NCBI GenBank assembly: GCA_018985225.1
Contig: JADGIF010000052.1
Coordinates: 1 to 26,799 of the forward strand
DNA from: Amoeboradix gromovi
Taxonomy: Eukaryota > Sanchytriomycota > Sanchytriomycetes > Sanchytriales > Sanchytriaceae
DNA: 26,799 bases
Direction of reading: 5' to 3'
A model generated the notes under the pieces. The model was not told the origin of the DNA. It saw nothing but the letters and a program-made list of their open reading frames with translations, and searched no databases. The position numbers were made by a program, and so were the translations under genes. Every line of letters starts with the position of its first letter. Position 1 is the stretch's first letter. This document shows, one piece after another, positions 1 to 10,206 of the stretch.

Positions 1-145
1 AGTTATTTATTTTCCTTTCATACTCATCAACTCCTCAACTAGCTGAGTGTCCACTCGCCTGTAAGTCCATAAATTAATAAAGCTGAAATAATGTTCCAAG
101 TTGCTTCAGAAAGTTAGTCTACTTTTTATATTTGATGTCCCTTAT
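1..145 (+). repeat. 3' end of a family A-related Fanzor repeat, cut by window edge
   Basis: This stretch is the direct counterpart of 8816-8945 on the other strand. Both share the block around 'aaagctgaaataatgttccaag' and a tail reading TTTTTAT(A/G)TTTGATGTCCC. The tail is a variant of the 3' end (TTTTTATATTTGGTGTCCCATG) shared by the family A Fanzor relics at 9041, 11723, 15439 and 26041. No open frame of useful length survives. The left end is lost at the window edge. That it derives from a Fanzor element is inferred from the shared tail only. Confidence 0.5.
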
Positions 146-349
146 GCTTTATGGCGGTTTGGTAACTTGAATAAATAAATCATGTATTGAGAACACATGC
201 CTTCTATAGCTCGAACAGATAGTTGTAATAGAGTTTTTAAATTGAGTAAATCAGGACATACACCTCACGTCTGAAAATGTCTTAAAATTTCAAAAGTTAG
301 AATATGCCAAATCACTAAGCAACAAAGAGCACAGTCGTACACGTTGTAA

Positions 350-665
350 AATGCTCTATTTATCAAGTTCTTGTCCAAAAAAAGACAGACATTGATGAAA
401 TGTAATGAAGCAATTACTAGTCCAATGTTTGCAAGCGTGGTACTCGGAATAGAAGCAAGCTGGAGAGATGTGAATATAAAAGCGGTCTTTCAAAGCAGAA
501 GGTTACCGAATGGTAGTAAGGAATGTATTCTCAAGTGGTATGCGTCCTTATCCAATGTCGCGTCAGGGCAGCGCACGCATGAGCAACTGCTGTAACGGAA
601 TGACAAGCATGCTTAGTATCTATGTGGAAATTCTTGATTTTCTCGCAAATCTGCACTTTAAATGA
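350..665 (+). pseudogene. Fanzor (TnpB-like) C-terminal relic, family B
   Basis: An open stretch 350-595 contains 'MKCNEAITSP', which aligns with 'MIECNESFTSQ' of the relic at 5247-5665, the segment just before the first Cys pair of the TnpB/Fanzor zinc ribbon. At DNA level the match continues through the part that in the other copy encodes the RuvC-III block and then past the stop ('ctgtaacgga', 'tgtggaaattcttgattttct'). Here the cysteines and the Arg-Asp-His block are destroyed by substitutions and frame changes, so it cannot encode a working nuclease. There is no convincing start codon. It is probably an old fragment. Confidence 0.55.
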
Positions 666-811
666 AGAGACACTAGACTTTTAACCAGCTCATAAGAGCA
701 TTGGCTTTTCAACAAGTTTTGAATCATGAAAGAATTTAACTTATTTTAGTAAAATCGTTTATTGCAGTGCAATGATTGTGTTCTAGGAAGAGCTATTTGT
801 GACTGCAACTG

Positions 812-1058
812 CTATTTATTATGAAGTGGGTGTTTCCAAGGATAGAATACGACATAGTCCTTATGAAGCTTAATAATGTGCCTTTTGAGAGCGTCCTTTC
901 GAGATAGCATTCGGTAGCAAATGGGGCAGACAAACTTGTTATTGTTATGAACTACATTAAACTATAATACCATGATCTACATGTCTTTTAAGGTCAAATA
1001 TCCTATTAAAACCGGTTTGGCAATAAATGCAATTAAATTGCAGCGTTGGCACTTGCAT
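812..1058 (-). CDS. Small two-finger C2H2 zinc-finger protein, one 19-nt intron
   Basis: Spliced protein of 75 residues, join complement(812..951, 971..1058). Finger 1 has C-IY-C and, after 12 residues, H-VDHV-H; finger 2 has C-PI-C and, after 12 residues, H-IIKL-H. The intron GTATTATAGTTTAATGTAG sits inside the His pair of finger 1 (phase 1); removing it supplies the second His and brings both fingers into one frame, which is strong internal support. The protein at 10207-10533 has the same layout without an intron and looks like a paralogue. The stop codon overlaps a poly(A) signal (AATAAATAG). Role is probably nucleic-acid binding in the nucleus; the target is unknown. Extra upstream exons cannot be excluded. 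Confidence 0.7.
952..970 (-). other. 19-nt spliceosomal intron (zinc-finger gene)
   Basis: Reads GTATTATAGTTTAATGTAG on the minus strand, phase 1. It has the window-wide pattern: GTA donor and TAATGTAG branch-acceptor block. Splicing joins the two zinc fingers in frame. Confidence 0.7.
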
Positions 1059-1339
1059 AATCGAAAATTGAAATATATGCAACTTATATGGTTACTTAAA
1101 TTCCCCTCACTACAGTAGCACCACTTGAACTTCCATGTGAGTAGGATGTCGACGTATTCATCTTAGTCTAAAACATCTTGGCGTACTTAGCCCGTTAGGA
1201 ACGTGAATTCTTAGAGCAGAAGAAAGTTAGTATTTAAAAATTCTGGTACAAGCGTCTCGAAATGAGTTAGATATGCAAATCAGTATGTATATGCTTATCA
1301 CACTTCACAGTTACATCTAGTCAAAATTCAATTTACTTA

Positions 1340-4300
1340 TCATTGCCCTGTACCTTTTTTTGCTACAGTTTCTGGGTTAATCTGAACTCTTTGCGTCTCA
1401 TTGGTAAGATAACTGATATCGTCCCACTAAATTAATAAATAACTACTGGATGTCGATACAATCCCTGCTTCAATCTCTTCTGATCCAAATAATGTCCAGT
1501 GAATCCAATTGTTCTACCCAATACGAATAACCCATTTAATGTCCCAATTTTGATGTATTCTTCAGCTTCTTCCTTGCTAAAGCACCCTGAATGTCTTAAC
1601 AAATCGACGAACAGTACTCCAATCGCACCATCAACGTTTAAAATCAAGTTTTCCTTTTTTAAAGTCGTAATCTCCTCAACTTGTAGAGCATAGTCTAAAA
1701 TTGGAGTTTGGGGGAAATGTGATTTTGCGTAATTCACAACTAGCTCGACTCGCTTGTCTGGGTTTGTCTTACTCTTAATCAAATGGCCAATTCCTAAAAT
1801 TAGCCTGTTCTCCCTTCTCATGTTGTCCACAAACTCACGTGGCGTTTTGCCTGCATCATAATTTTGGCTGAATATCTGAGCAGCTCCATCCAGTGCACCT
1901 CCAAACTTGTCCCCAATAGTTAGCATTCCGCTCACTATAGACGAAATCAAATCTTTTCCTGCCCTTGCTGTAACTATTGTATTGTGCGCTCCACTGACCG
2001 CTGGACCATGATCCGCTGTCAATATTAAAACCATTTCAATGAATTTGCATGCGTATTCTGGCAGTTTACGTTTGAACCAGAGCAAAGAGATAACTCCACC
2101 AATTCCCAGATTCTGGTTAAATATCTCACTGATGGGAACGCCCGCATACAGCAATTCCTCTCCTCTATCATCCGTTATAGTGCTTGTAAAGTTAGCCGGT
2201 TTTCTAATTAGCCCCAAAGAGACGGCCCATGCATAGTCGACAGGAATCTTTGGTATTGCTGGTTCTTTTTCCACAACAATGTCTCTACTCTCTACCAACT
2301 TCAAATAAACAGCATGAAGCATTTCCGGCAACTCTTCAAATGTGTTTGGTACGTTTATATTTGCTTCCTTCATTGCCTTGTTTTTAGCCATCGCTGTCTC
2401 CCTAGAACTGTTGGCGAATGCGCCTGCATGTCCAAATTGTACATTAGTTGTGAACAAATCAGCACATGTACCTATACACCAAGCAACAATTGGTGTAGTG
2501 ATAGTTTTGCTCTTTACTGCCTCAATCACGGCATATTCTTCACTTCCACCTACTTCACCTAGCAGAACAATTAGTTTAACATGCGGGTCATTGTCAAATC
2601 TAATTACGTGGTCAATAAATGTACTATTTGGGTATTTATCCCCTCCGATAGCTACACCTTCATATACTCCGTTTGTGCATCTGCTAATCATATTATTTAG
2701 TTCGTTGCTCATTCCGCCACTCTTACTTATGTAGCCTACACTTCCTGGTCTGTACAGCTTACTATCGACAATATTATCCATCATTCCACCCGTATTTCCA
2801 ATTTTAAAACAGCCAGCTTTGACACCACCAACAGTGGCAGGTCCTATAATAAGCACACCTTGCTGCTTCGCTTTATGCAGCAGCACTCTTGCACGCTGCT
2901 CTGGCACTCCTTCTGCTATAATACAGATAGTTTTAATTTGTGGAAAGTTTAGCATTTCCAAAGTGCTTGAATAAACAGATCTGCAGCTAGTGAAGTTAAC
3001 AACAACCTCTACATTTGGATGGTTGTTTATTGCCTTTAACAAAGAATCGTAAACGTTAATCAATATTTCACTGGTACCCCAGTAATATTTCATCTTTGAG
3101 TCACCTCCAAACGGATAAATAATGGCTGCAACAGAGGGTGAAGATCTTTTACATATATAGTCGAAATCCAACATTCCTTGAACTGCTTTAGGCTGCATTC
3201 CCCATATAAAAGATTGTGTTTGACTTGTAAAGGTTGGTTCAAATGACGCATTTGGAAACTTAGTAGGCGAAGTAGTAGACACTCTGTTTGACTCTGTGGT
3301 TACTTTAGATCCGGACATGTTATTAGAACCAGCTGCTCCACTAGTTGCTGTGCTAGTTGCTGTGTTAGATGGAGTTTCTCCCCATTCTAATCCAGGCTTA
3401 TTAAACAGAGCCATTGGAACTATACCAGTCACATGTGTCTCAGGACCATAAACATGCATATCCAATTTCAAAGAGATACCCACAGCCTTGATTTCTTCTA
3501 ATCCTTGCTGGTAGTTAGGGCCAGCTCTGCGTATATAAATACGAGTATTATGCTGCTGTAATTTAACAGCGTACTCATGTAGTGCTTTAATTATTCCCTT
3601 GAAAGTTGAAGCAACATTTGTAAAATTGGCAATTCCACCTCCAATTAATAAAATTTTTTGTTTAGTCATATCGTTACGAGTCATTAAGTCCATCACAGTT
3701 TTGGCGTAAAGATATGTTTGTTCCGTAGAGGGTGCACCACTGTATTCACCATAATTAGCTAGCTCTTCGCTAAAGCCATGATTGCAAATCGCATCAGCAT
3801 AAGCCACACTTGCACCACCACCGGCAACTAATGTCCAAACTGTACCAAATGGGTTAAGTATTGTAAGCTTTAATGAAGCGCCTGTTTTGGCATCTAGTTC
3901 GCTAATAAATATTTCTTCAGGTGACTGAACTCGACCAAACGGTGGGGGATAACTTAAAGGACTAGAAAGTGCCTTCAAATACTTGTCGTGACATTCAAAA
4001 TCAGCAGTTTGATCAATAATAGCTGCTAGATCCATCATAGAGATAGTAAACGGCTTGTTGTTTATCAAACCGGCAGATTGGGTAATTGCGGTTAAAAGTG
4101 GCGAGTTTGAAATTTCACTAGATTCTAACAAAACCAATGGGTTGATTTCCAGATAAGTGAAATGCAAGTCAACATAAACAGCGACCAGACGCATAATAAA
4201 TTCAATCAAAACAGCATGATGATTTTCAGGCACTTTCGTTAACAAAGACTTGACAAGTGACTCCGTGCATCGTTCTAAAGCTGGAATCAATACTTGCTCA

Positions 4301-4773
4301 GACTTAACATCTACATCGCCAATATCAACACCACCTAAATGGTAAAAATAGATGATGTCACCCTGTCTCTGACTAGTTATGCAGATGTAATACTCTAACT
4401 TGTGTGGGATAAAAGGCTCCACAATAAAGTGAGTAAGTTGCCCGGAGACCTTGTCAAATGCAACAGAACTGTGCTGATTAATCCACTCCAAGCACTCTGA
4501 GTAAGATTTGTTAAGGCCTATCAGACCTAGTTTTCCGCGGCGCTTGATGAGCATATCTGGTTTGACCACATATTTCAAAGATTCAGAAGGCGCTTGAGGA
4601 TGGGGTTTGTTGGTGTATTGGCACATGTTGCCGGCAAGAAAGTTGAACGAGACGCTGTTTTTGTCCTCTTCATGAGTTTTTTTGAAGTCATTGTTTAGAA
4701 GGAGATGACTGCGGTGCAAATGATGTTGGATAATCAATTTACCATCAAATTCACGAATGGGTTTGGCACTCAT
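1340..4773 (-). CDS. ACLY: ATP-citrate lyase, single-chain (fused) form
   Basis: Makes cytosolic acetyl-CoA and oxaloacetate from citrate, CoA and ATP. Join complement(1340..1426, 1447..4773), 1137 residues, close to animal ACLY (about 1100). N-terminal ATP-grasp and citrate-binding part ('IKRRGKLGLIGLN', 'GGVDIGDVD', 'LEINPLVLL'); a Ser/Thr-rich linker near residues 470-530, where animal ACLY carries its regulatory linker; CoA-binding and ligase part ('GPATVGGVKAG'); phosphohistidine motif FGHAGAF with His near residue 782; C-terminal citrate-synthase-like domain. A 20-nt intron 28 codons before the end restores the family ending RHP-WDDISYL, which the unspliced frame lacks. I chose the Met of 'MSAKPI' at 4773; an in-frame Met at 4815 adds 14 residues without family similarity. 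Most ascomycetes split this enzyme into two subunits; the fused form is found in animals and several other fungal lineages. This is the only well-supported gene here with no AATAAA close to its stop. Confidence 0.95.
1427..1446 (-). other. 20-nt spliceosomal intron (ATP-citrate lyase)
   Basis: Reads GTAGTTATTTATTAATTTAG on the minus strand, phase 0, between ...YRHP and WDDISYL. Retention gives a stop within six codons. Its donor is GTAG, while the other six introns have GTAT. Confidence 0.92.
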
Positions 4774-5246
4774 TGCTGTATTAAGGAGGAGGGGGTAAAA
4801 ATAGATTCTTTTCATGCGAACATGTGGGACAGGATCTATGGATTATTAAACTAAATGGAAGAGACTGCGTGAAATTACTCTAGCACTGCACATCGTGTGC
4901 CGTGGGGAAGGGCTATAGCGTGAATTCACACTTCTTTATTTTATTATATACATCAATATATCCCGTTTATTTTGGCTAGTTGCATCTTTGAATATGAAAA
5001 AGTATTGGTATGATATTCATGAAATAATTACAACGGAAACGCAAGTGTTCCTGAGTATACTTCGTTATAAAAGCAGGAAAAGTCATTTGCTGGGTATACG
5101 CCCCAAAGAATCCTTTCCGCGGGCATCTAGTAGCGCCTAACAGAAGGTTGTTCAAAGATATCTGACGGGCCGACACTTTTGAAATCATTGCTTGGTATAA
5201 AACCCGATCTATCAACCCAGAAAATGTCATGTATACTTGCTTCTCG
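4774..5246. other. Intergenic stretch, no recognised gene
   Basis: Upstream region of ATP-citrate lyase followed by the 3' flank of the Fanzor relic at 5247-5665. An 84-codon open frame on the minus strand (4976-5230) has no recognisable motif and no plausible splice partner, so I do not call it a gene. Confidence 0.4.
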
Positions 5247-5665
5247 TTAAAAGTCCTGCATTCCGCAGAAAATCGACAATTTCCACAGAGAAACTAGCAG
5301 TGCCACATGCTCCGTTACAGTGCCTGCTCACGCTCTCACTACCTGAGGCGGGATTGAATGAGGATGCATATACTTGATGTATATGTTCCTTGCAGCCATA
5401 TGGTCTCTATCTATTTCCAAATGACAATTGGTACATGTTTATGTTTCTAAATTAGTTTTCTTTAGAGTACCATACCTTGTACATGTCTGACTAGTAAATG
5501 ATTCATTGCATTCGATCATCGTCTTTCCTCTTTGCTTACACTTGAACTTCAAGCGTTCCTTGTATAAATTATTCAGATATCACTGTCTAGGCATTGAAAG
5601 ACATCTAATTCTTCCATGTTTGGACCCGTTCCTCAGTGTTGATGAATTTATGCTGTACCTTTAGT
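5247..5665 (-). pseudogene. Fanzor (TnpB-like) C-terminal relic, family B, best-preserved zinc ribbon
   Basis: Fanzor proteins are RNA-guided nucleases with a RuvC fold. In one minus-strand frame, broken by two stops, this copy shows the helix before the ribbon ('LKFKCKQRGKTMIECNES'), the first ribbon element F-T-S-Q-T-C-T-R-Y (the second Cys of this pair is Tyr), the second pair T-C-T-N-C and the RuvC-III block DRDHMAARNI with the catalytic Asp. This is the order expected for the OrfB zinc-ribbon domain (PF07282). The stops lie before the ribbon and between its two halves. About 100 bases past the terminal stop are shared with the copies at 350-665 and 10719-10925, including 'ttcaatcccgcc'. 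The N-terminal two thirds are missing. Confidence 0.75.
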
Positions 5666-6185
5666 TATTTGTTTAGAATTGATTTACCGTTTGCGAAAAA
5701 GAAAAATATCGAGTGTTAAGGTATTAGAAAAATCTGGAAAAGTCTTGAAATGATACAAAAATATATACAAATTCGCTATAAATGATTTATTCAAGAAAAC
5801 AATCGAGCTGTACTACTCATAAAAAACAACTTGGCAGCTAAGTGCCTTAATAGACTATTGTTGAGACGTTTTTGAAGGAGAAATTTCAACTTATAATTTG
5901 CCCATTATCGCAAAGTATGCATAAACATGTTTTTCACCACTATTTTCAAACGTAAGAAAGGTTTTTTGTTAATACCAGCGGGAAAAGTAACTAGCGATAG
6001 ACCCACTGCAGTGCGGTAGAGAGTAGAGCCCTGGATATATGTTTAAGCGGTCTCGAGTCTATCAGCTGTATGCTCTAGACATGTGAAGCCCGAATCTTCA
6101 AAATCTTGCTGTGAGTCGGGGTAAATGAGGAACCACTTTTGCATTTTTTGGAAAATTGTTGTCTAACAAAGGAGTTGTAATTTTA
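5666..6185. other. Intergenic stretch, nothing recognised
   Basis: AT-rich, with stops in all frames and no motif, tRNA or repeat that I could recognise. It includes the upstream region of the secreted-protein gene starting at 6186. Confidence 0.4.
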
Positions 6186-7142
6186 ATGATCGTAATATTT
6201 CTAGATTTTATATCTGCTCTACCGTACAACCAATTAAGGCCCCTCCATTCAAGTCATGGACTCAAAACGATGCTTTCAAACGCTGATGTTATGGGTACCG
6301 CTGCAGCTGCAGCGGCCGAGATTTTCACTTCCAGTGGACTATCCCTTGGTCAATTCATTCGTGTCTCATGGGATTCAATTATGCCTAGGAGCCAAATGGG
6401 TGCGATCACAGATTCAGAATTTCAAAATGAAATGGCAAACAAACTTAAAGCAGCAAGCACTTTTAATGATTTTGCAATGCTGTGGCCACTCGTTTACTGT
6501 TATAACGATGATTACCTTTATCGCTTTAACACCTTCTTTGACATATCACCTAAATTAAATTACGAGTATATTGAGAAATACAAGCCATCAGATGATATAG
6601 ATATTGTTACGTACCTGGTAAACCATTATTTATCGTGCAGTTCAGATTATGGGCTTCGAAAGCTTTCCGATCTACCGATCGAAAGCATACGGGTTTCTAA
6701 CTGGCTTTACTTTGTTTCGGTACATCCTAGCATTCATTCAGAAATTTTAGAGTTAATAGGAAATAAGCTCCTTCAGGAGGATGTTGTTCTGGATCTGAAT
6801 TATGCTCATTTAACTTCCTATTTCTTCTACAATATGGAGAAAATATATCAAAGCTTGCCGGCTGATAGCACTGAAATTAAGAACAATTTTGGCAAATGGT
6901 ATTCAGAAATAAGAAAGCTTTTAGATGATGGCCCCCTAATCGAGAATTTATCTAAGAATGTTTATAGTTCTATTCCTCAATATCAGGCGATTGGAAAAAA
7001 TGGCTTAGTTCAAAATATTCCTGAAACTCGTCTTGATGATACAATTACTGTTCGTGGCAAGAATCCACCATTCCCTGTTCCAATAAGAACACCGCGCGGA
7101 AATTCATTATGGGGAATTTCGCCAAAGGCTGGCAATAAATAA
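6186..7142 (+). CDS. Orphan secreted protein, 318 aa
   Basis: I do not recognise this family. The first ATG is at 6186; the frame is open for ten more codons upstream but without an ATG, and is closed by a stop at 6126. The N-terminus, MIVIFLDFISA followed by LPYNQ, looks like a short cleaved signal peptide. An Ala-rich run (GTAAAAAAEIF) lies near residue 38. The middle is rich in aromatic residues, with no further obvious membrane segment. The C-terminal 40 residues are Pro/Gly/Arg-rich ('PPFPVPIRTPRGNSLWG'). There are no introns. The stop overlaps a poly(A) signal (AATAAATAA). It could be a lineage-specific secreted protein; a role as an effector or wall protein is only a guess. Intact reading frame and 3' signal support a real gene. 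Confidence 0.7.
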   Translation: MIVIFLDFISALPYNQLRPLHSSHGLKTMLSNADVMGTAAAAAAEIFTSSGLSLGQFIRVSWDSIMPRSQMGAITDSEFQNEMANKLKAASTFNDFAMLWPLVYCYNDDYLYRFNTFFDISPKLNYEYIEKYKPSDDIDIVTYLVNHYLSCSSDYGLRKLSDLPIESIRVSNWLYFVSVHPSIHSEILELIGNKLLQEDVVLDLNYAHLTSYFFYNMEKIYQSLPADSTEIKNNFGKWYSEIRKLLDDGPLIENLSKNVYSSIPQYQAIGKNGLVQNIPETRLDDTITVRGKNPPFPVPIRTPRGNSLWGISPKAGNK

Positions 7143-7464
7143 CTATTTAGTCTAATAACCTTCAGTCCACGTAGCCTATTGGATGGGCTCAATTTATTTT
7201 TTACCCCAAGTTATTTCCTAACAATATCAATGATGTAGTTTGATTGGTGTGTAATATATTTCTGAAACGGAAATCTTACTCAAATAGAAACTTGATCGTC
7301 TACAACTATGTTTTATGACACATACGAGTTAACAGATAGTGTAAATGGCAAGTACCAAACATTCAAGCTTCAAAGACGATTTTCGATAACTGATTTACCT
7401 ATAATTCAGATGGACCTCTATGACAAAGATCCGATAATAATAAATGATGTGTATATTTATTTAT
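7143..7464. other. Convergent intergenic stretch
   Basis: Lies between the 3' ends of the secreted-protein gene and proteasome beta-3. A 61-codon plus-strand frame (7308-7493) starts with ATG but runs 29 bases into the spliced proteasome exon and has no known motif. I treat it as doubtful. No Fanzor relic is seen here. Confidence 0.4.
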
Positions 7465-8102
7465 TCAATCCATTCTTCCTCTCAATCGTTTAGTAACAAT
7501 CTTGTCTTTTGTTCTACGTTAATTTAGAAATACAGAACTACGACCTCGATTCCCCATCCACTGAAAGCGTCTCTATCAACTCCATTTAACATACACTGGG
7601 CAGTACACTCAAAAATCTCATCATGGCTCAAATCATCAGTAACTAAATTCTCAGCCATACCGAACAAACTGTGCTCTGCCGTTCCACCGACAACGAAGTC
7701 TTTCGCAAAGTTGATACAACCTATAACATCCATCGAACAAATAAATGGCTCGCCGTCACCGTCAAAACCGCAAACAATAGGTTCCACAAAGTACGGACCA
7801 AATCTTTTTTCATAAAGTAAGCTGCTGATCATATGTGCACAGTCCTTGGCTGTAATATCTTTATGGTGAGTTAGCTTGTAAATATTGGTATGGTATTTCA
7901 ATAGCTGCATTAATTGTTGGGTATCTGTGGCTAATCCCGGCAAAGCTACAACAACTTTTGAGTTTACTCTAAAAATTTTGGAAAAATTACAGCCCAAGGT
8001 CAACAATTGCTGGCCAAATCTTAAATCGCTAGCTATACTAACGCATCCTTTACCTTTTACAGCCATACACGAAGCACCATTTTGTTGCATTGGAGAGGAC
8101 AT
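7465..8102 (-). CDS. PSMB3: 20S proteasome subunit beta-3
   Basis: Non-catalytic beta subunit of the 20S proteasome core. Join complement(7465..7513, 7534..8102), 205 residues, the same as human PSMB3. Family motifs: M-A-V-K-G-K-G-C near the start, LLYEKRFGPYFVEP, PFICSMDVIGC, DFVVGGTAE and MLNGVDRDAFSGWG. It has no N-terminal catalytic Thr processing site, as expected for beta-3. The 20-nt intron GTATTTCTAAATTAACGTAG lies in the last strand; without it the protein stops early, with it the end reads TKDKIVTKRLRGRMD, matching the family's KDKITTRTLKARMD. Start chosen at the Met of MSSPMQQNG (8102); 16 further in-frame codons upstream do not look like this family. AATAAA overlaps the TGA stop. 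Confidence 0.95.
7514..7533 (-). other. 20-nt spliceosomal intron (proteasome beta-3)
   Basis: Reads GTATTTCTAAATTAACGTAG on the minus strand, phase 2. Splicing restores the conserved C-terminus KDKI...GRMD. Acceptor block TAACGTAG. Confidence 0.92.
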
Positions 8103-8815
8103 GTTGCAAAAATAATAAAAATACAAACTGGTGTATGTCAGCCATTTCAATTAAAAACATGTAAGTCTAAAGAACTGACTAGCAGACATGTAAAACAATC
8201 ATCCACGCTTAAATTCTGGTCCAATCAGAGTAACACAATCTTTATCAACACCAGGAAAGAGATTCACACCGATACATACTATTGATAACTGTCTAGTATA
8301 CGACAGATAAGAATCCCACATATTGAAAAAAAAGAATTTAGATCTCTATCTTAAACCACAATCCTCTGTACACAGTCATGAATTTTAATTGAACAAACCA
8401 GTCATCCCAACAGCGTGAATTTTATCCCAAACCGTTATTTTTACTATAATCTATTAATTGAATAAAAACGAGATATTTTACTTTTATCTTTTATTGCAAA
8501 AGTCTATTTATCATCTTTGGTAAAATGCGTCAAATTTAGATACATTGCGTTAGTATACGAAATTATAGATTAGTACTGGATTATGTTACAATACAGAAAC
8601 TAAGAGTTGAAATGCATTGCTTTAAAATGATTTGTATTATCCTGTCCTAAACTATTTAAAGAATTGAAATTTTGCACTTTCGAAGATAGCAAGAAAATCG
8701 TTTGCATTTTACCGATGAGTAGTGTACATATAGACACTATCTGAAGTGCAGTCATGTGGCATTAAATTGAATGACTGTTCAGTCATGGAGGTCGATGGAA
8801 TTTCACTAAAGAAAA
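8103..8815. other. Intergenic stretch upstream of proteasome beta-3
   Basis: AT-rich, without a supported gene apart from the doubtful small frame at 8600-8755. Plus-strand frames at 8082-8285 are not coding-like. Confidence 0.4.
8600..8755 (-). CDS. Possible small secreted peptide, 51 aa (doubtful)
   Basis: ATG-initiated frame of 51 codons. Residues 4-25 are strongly hydrophobic (ALQIVSICTLLIG, then FLLSS), like a signal peptide or membrane anchor; the rest is polar and Asn-rich. No homologue is recognised and no poly(A) signal overlaps the stop, unlike most genes here. A frame of this size is expected by chance in AT-rich DNA. Confidence 0.15.
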   Translation of the reverse strand: MTALQIVSICTLLIGKMQTIFLLSSKVQNFNSLNSLGQDNTNHFKAMHFNS

Positions 8816-8945
8816 CATGCGGGACATCAAACATAAAAACTGGACTAACTTTCTGTAACAACTTGGAACATTATTTCAGCTTTATTACTTTATGGATTTA
8901 AGAGACGAGTTGGCGAGTATAAAAGGAAAATAAATATTCTGTACA
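8816..8945 (-). repeat. 3' end of a family A-related Fanzor repeat
   Basis: Near-identical over about 65 bases to 84-145 on the plus strand, and more weakly upstream of that. The tail TTTTTATGTTTGATGTCCCGCATG is a variant of the family A terminal block. Translated in the same frame as family A, the segment before the tail reads 'CYRKLVQFLC', comparable with 'SFKNDLV' plus stop in other copies, so it is probably a diverged Fanzor end. Confidence 0.55.
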
Positions 8946-9040
8946 GCTATTCTCTTACTCTTTCATCCAATCTTTATTTCAAATAAAATATCACTATTAT
9001 AGATAAGAGTAATGATGTCAGTATAACATTAAATGACACT

Positions 9041-9266
9041 AGAAAAGAATAACGTCTAAGAAAATGCACCTTTTGCTTAGATGCTCAAAGACCTCGTATA
9101 TTTGAACGAGATGCAGGGTCTTCTACTATTATTTTGAAGAGGGGATTGATAGTAATGAAAGAAAATTGGTATAATAGAAGAAGATCTTTTATTAATGATA
9201 GCATTTCCTCCGTATGGAGCACCTTTAAAAACGAGTTAGTCTAGTTTTTATATTTGGTGTCCCATG
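9041..9266 (+). pseudogene. Fanzor C-terminal relic, family A (open 62-codon tail)
   Basis: From 9053 to the TAG at 9242-9244 the frame is uninterrupted. It encodes the second half of a zinc ribbon, RLRKCTFCLDAQ, followed by the RuvC-III-like block FERDAGSS with its Asp, and a basic tail ending in STFKNELV. It is preceded by an in-frame TAA where the copy at 11723 has Tyr. The conserved block TTTTTATATTTGGTGTCCCATG follows the stop directly and ends at 9266. Everything before the second Cys pair is missing. This is the least damaged copy of the shared tail and serves as reference for the family. Confidence 0.75.
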
Positions 9267-9403
9267 CCTTTCTTTCAAATTTGAGACAAGTCCCAAGTCT
9301 AAACCCATTAATTACTATGAGGCACGCAATCATAAACTGACCCCATTCCATTAAATAGGGGTTTTGATTGATGCACATAATGGGTGTCCCAAAGGAATCG
9401 TTG

Positions 9404-9983
9404 CATAAAAGTTCATATCTTACCATAATGTTTCTTGTAGGTGCTACAATAACTTATTATAACTTGTTCTATTTTTATAGATGCATCCATCTCTCTTTCA
9501 GTTACAAGAGTATTTGTACACCGACGTTGTTGTTGAGCGTTAAGTGATATCATCTCTTTTAGTAAGGTGTGATGACATTCGTAACACAACTTTGAGGTTT
9601 CAAATTCTGGTGCTATAATCATTCTAGTTCTATCACATAAGAATGTATTAGGCGTTTAATTGGAACAGTGGATTCCCTTAACAATTACCATAACTACCAT
9701 CTCCAAATAAATGTTTCTTCTTCTTTCATGATTTTTCTTGACAAAGATTTATAATTCCACCGACTACTCTATCCATCAAGATGAAAAGATCTAGATGGAA
9801 CAAGGCTTTCTCCAAGGTTATTGAGATAGCTTGTTATCTATTTGGAGTATTCAAAGGACATGAATGCATATCAACAAACTTAAAGATATCAAATCTCTCA
9901 TCAATTGCTTCTTTGGTACGAAGATCTTTGACCGTTTTCAACTTCTTTTTGCGCTCATAAAGAATAGGAACATCATGATGCAT
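9404..9983 (-). pseudogene. Fanzor relic with RuvC and zinc-ribbon motifs, frameshifted (type C)
   Basis: Three minus-strand frames together give a Fanzor-like order: an N-terminal basic piece starting MHHDVPILYERKKK (9829-9983, ends in TAA); a glycine motif KHLFGDGSYGN; a segment STVPIKRLIHSYVIELE; then EFETSKLCYECHH (first ribbon Cys pair), RRCTNT (second pair, one Cys lost) and EREMDASIKI (RuvC-III position, Asp kept). Known Fanzor and TnpB proteins have the same succession: a glycine motif, then a conserved Glu and T-S-K-x-C-x-x-C, then R-D-x-N-A-A-x-N-I. At least two frameshifts and several stops separate the pieces, so it is a pseudogene. It differs in sequence from families A and B. 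Continuation on the same strand below 9404 is uncertain. Confidence 0.65.
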
Positions 9984-10206
9984 ATTAGTTTATTTTTAAT
10001 TCTAGAATTACAAAAAGTATTTATTGAAGTATGAAACAATTTGGTTGAATATCGATAAAGTCAAACTGTCGTTGGATGTCTCTAATATTTAGCTCTCCTA
10101 AATTTGAATTCAGCCACTCAAGATTCTTAATATTGATTGGGAAAGAAATTTGATACCAATCAAACTGCCAATTTGTAGTTTAAAACCATCCTGTAATCTA
10201 GGTAGG

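Noticed and set aside
2342-2734. 130-codon plus-strand frame inside ATP-citrate lyase
   Set aside because: Antisense to a strongly conserved coding region; a shadow frame.
4976-5230. 84-codon minus-strand frame
   Set aside because: No family motif, no signal peptide and no splice partner; it lies in the decayed 3' flank of a Fanzor relic.
5340-5375. tRNA-like T-arm motif (ttcaatcccgcc) in the family B 3' flank
   Set aside because: No pairing arm on the 5' side and no acceptor or anticodon stems can be drawn.
7308-7493. 61-codon plus-strand frame with ATG between two convergent genes
   Set aside because: Its end overlaps the spliced last exon of proteasome beta-3, it shows no known motif and has no poly(A) signal at its stop.
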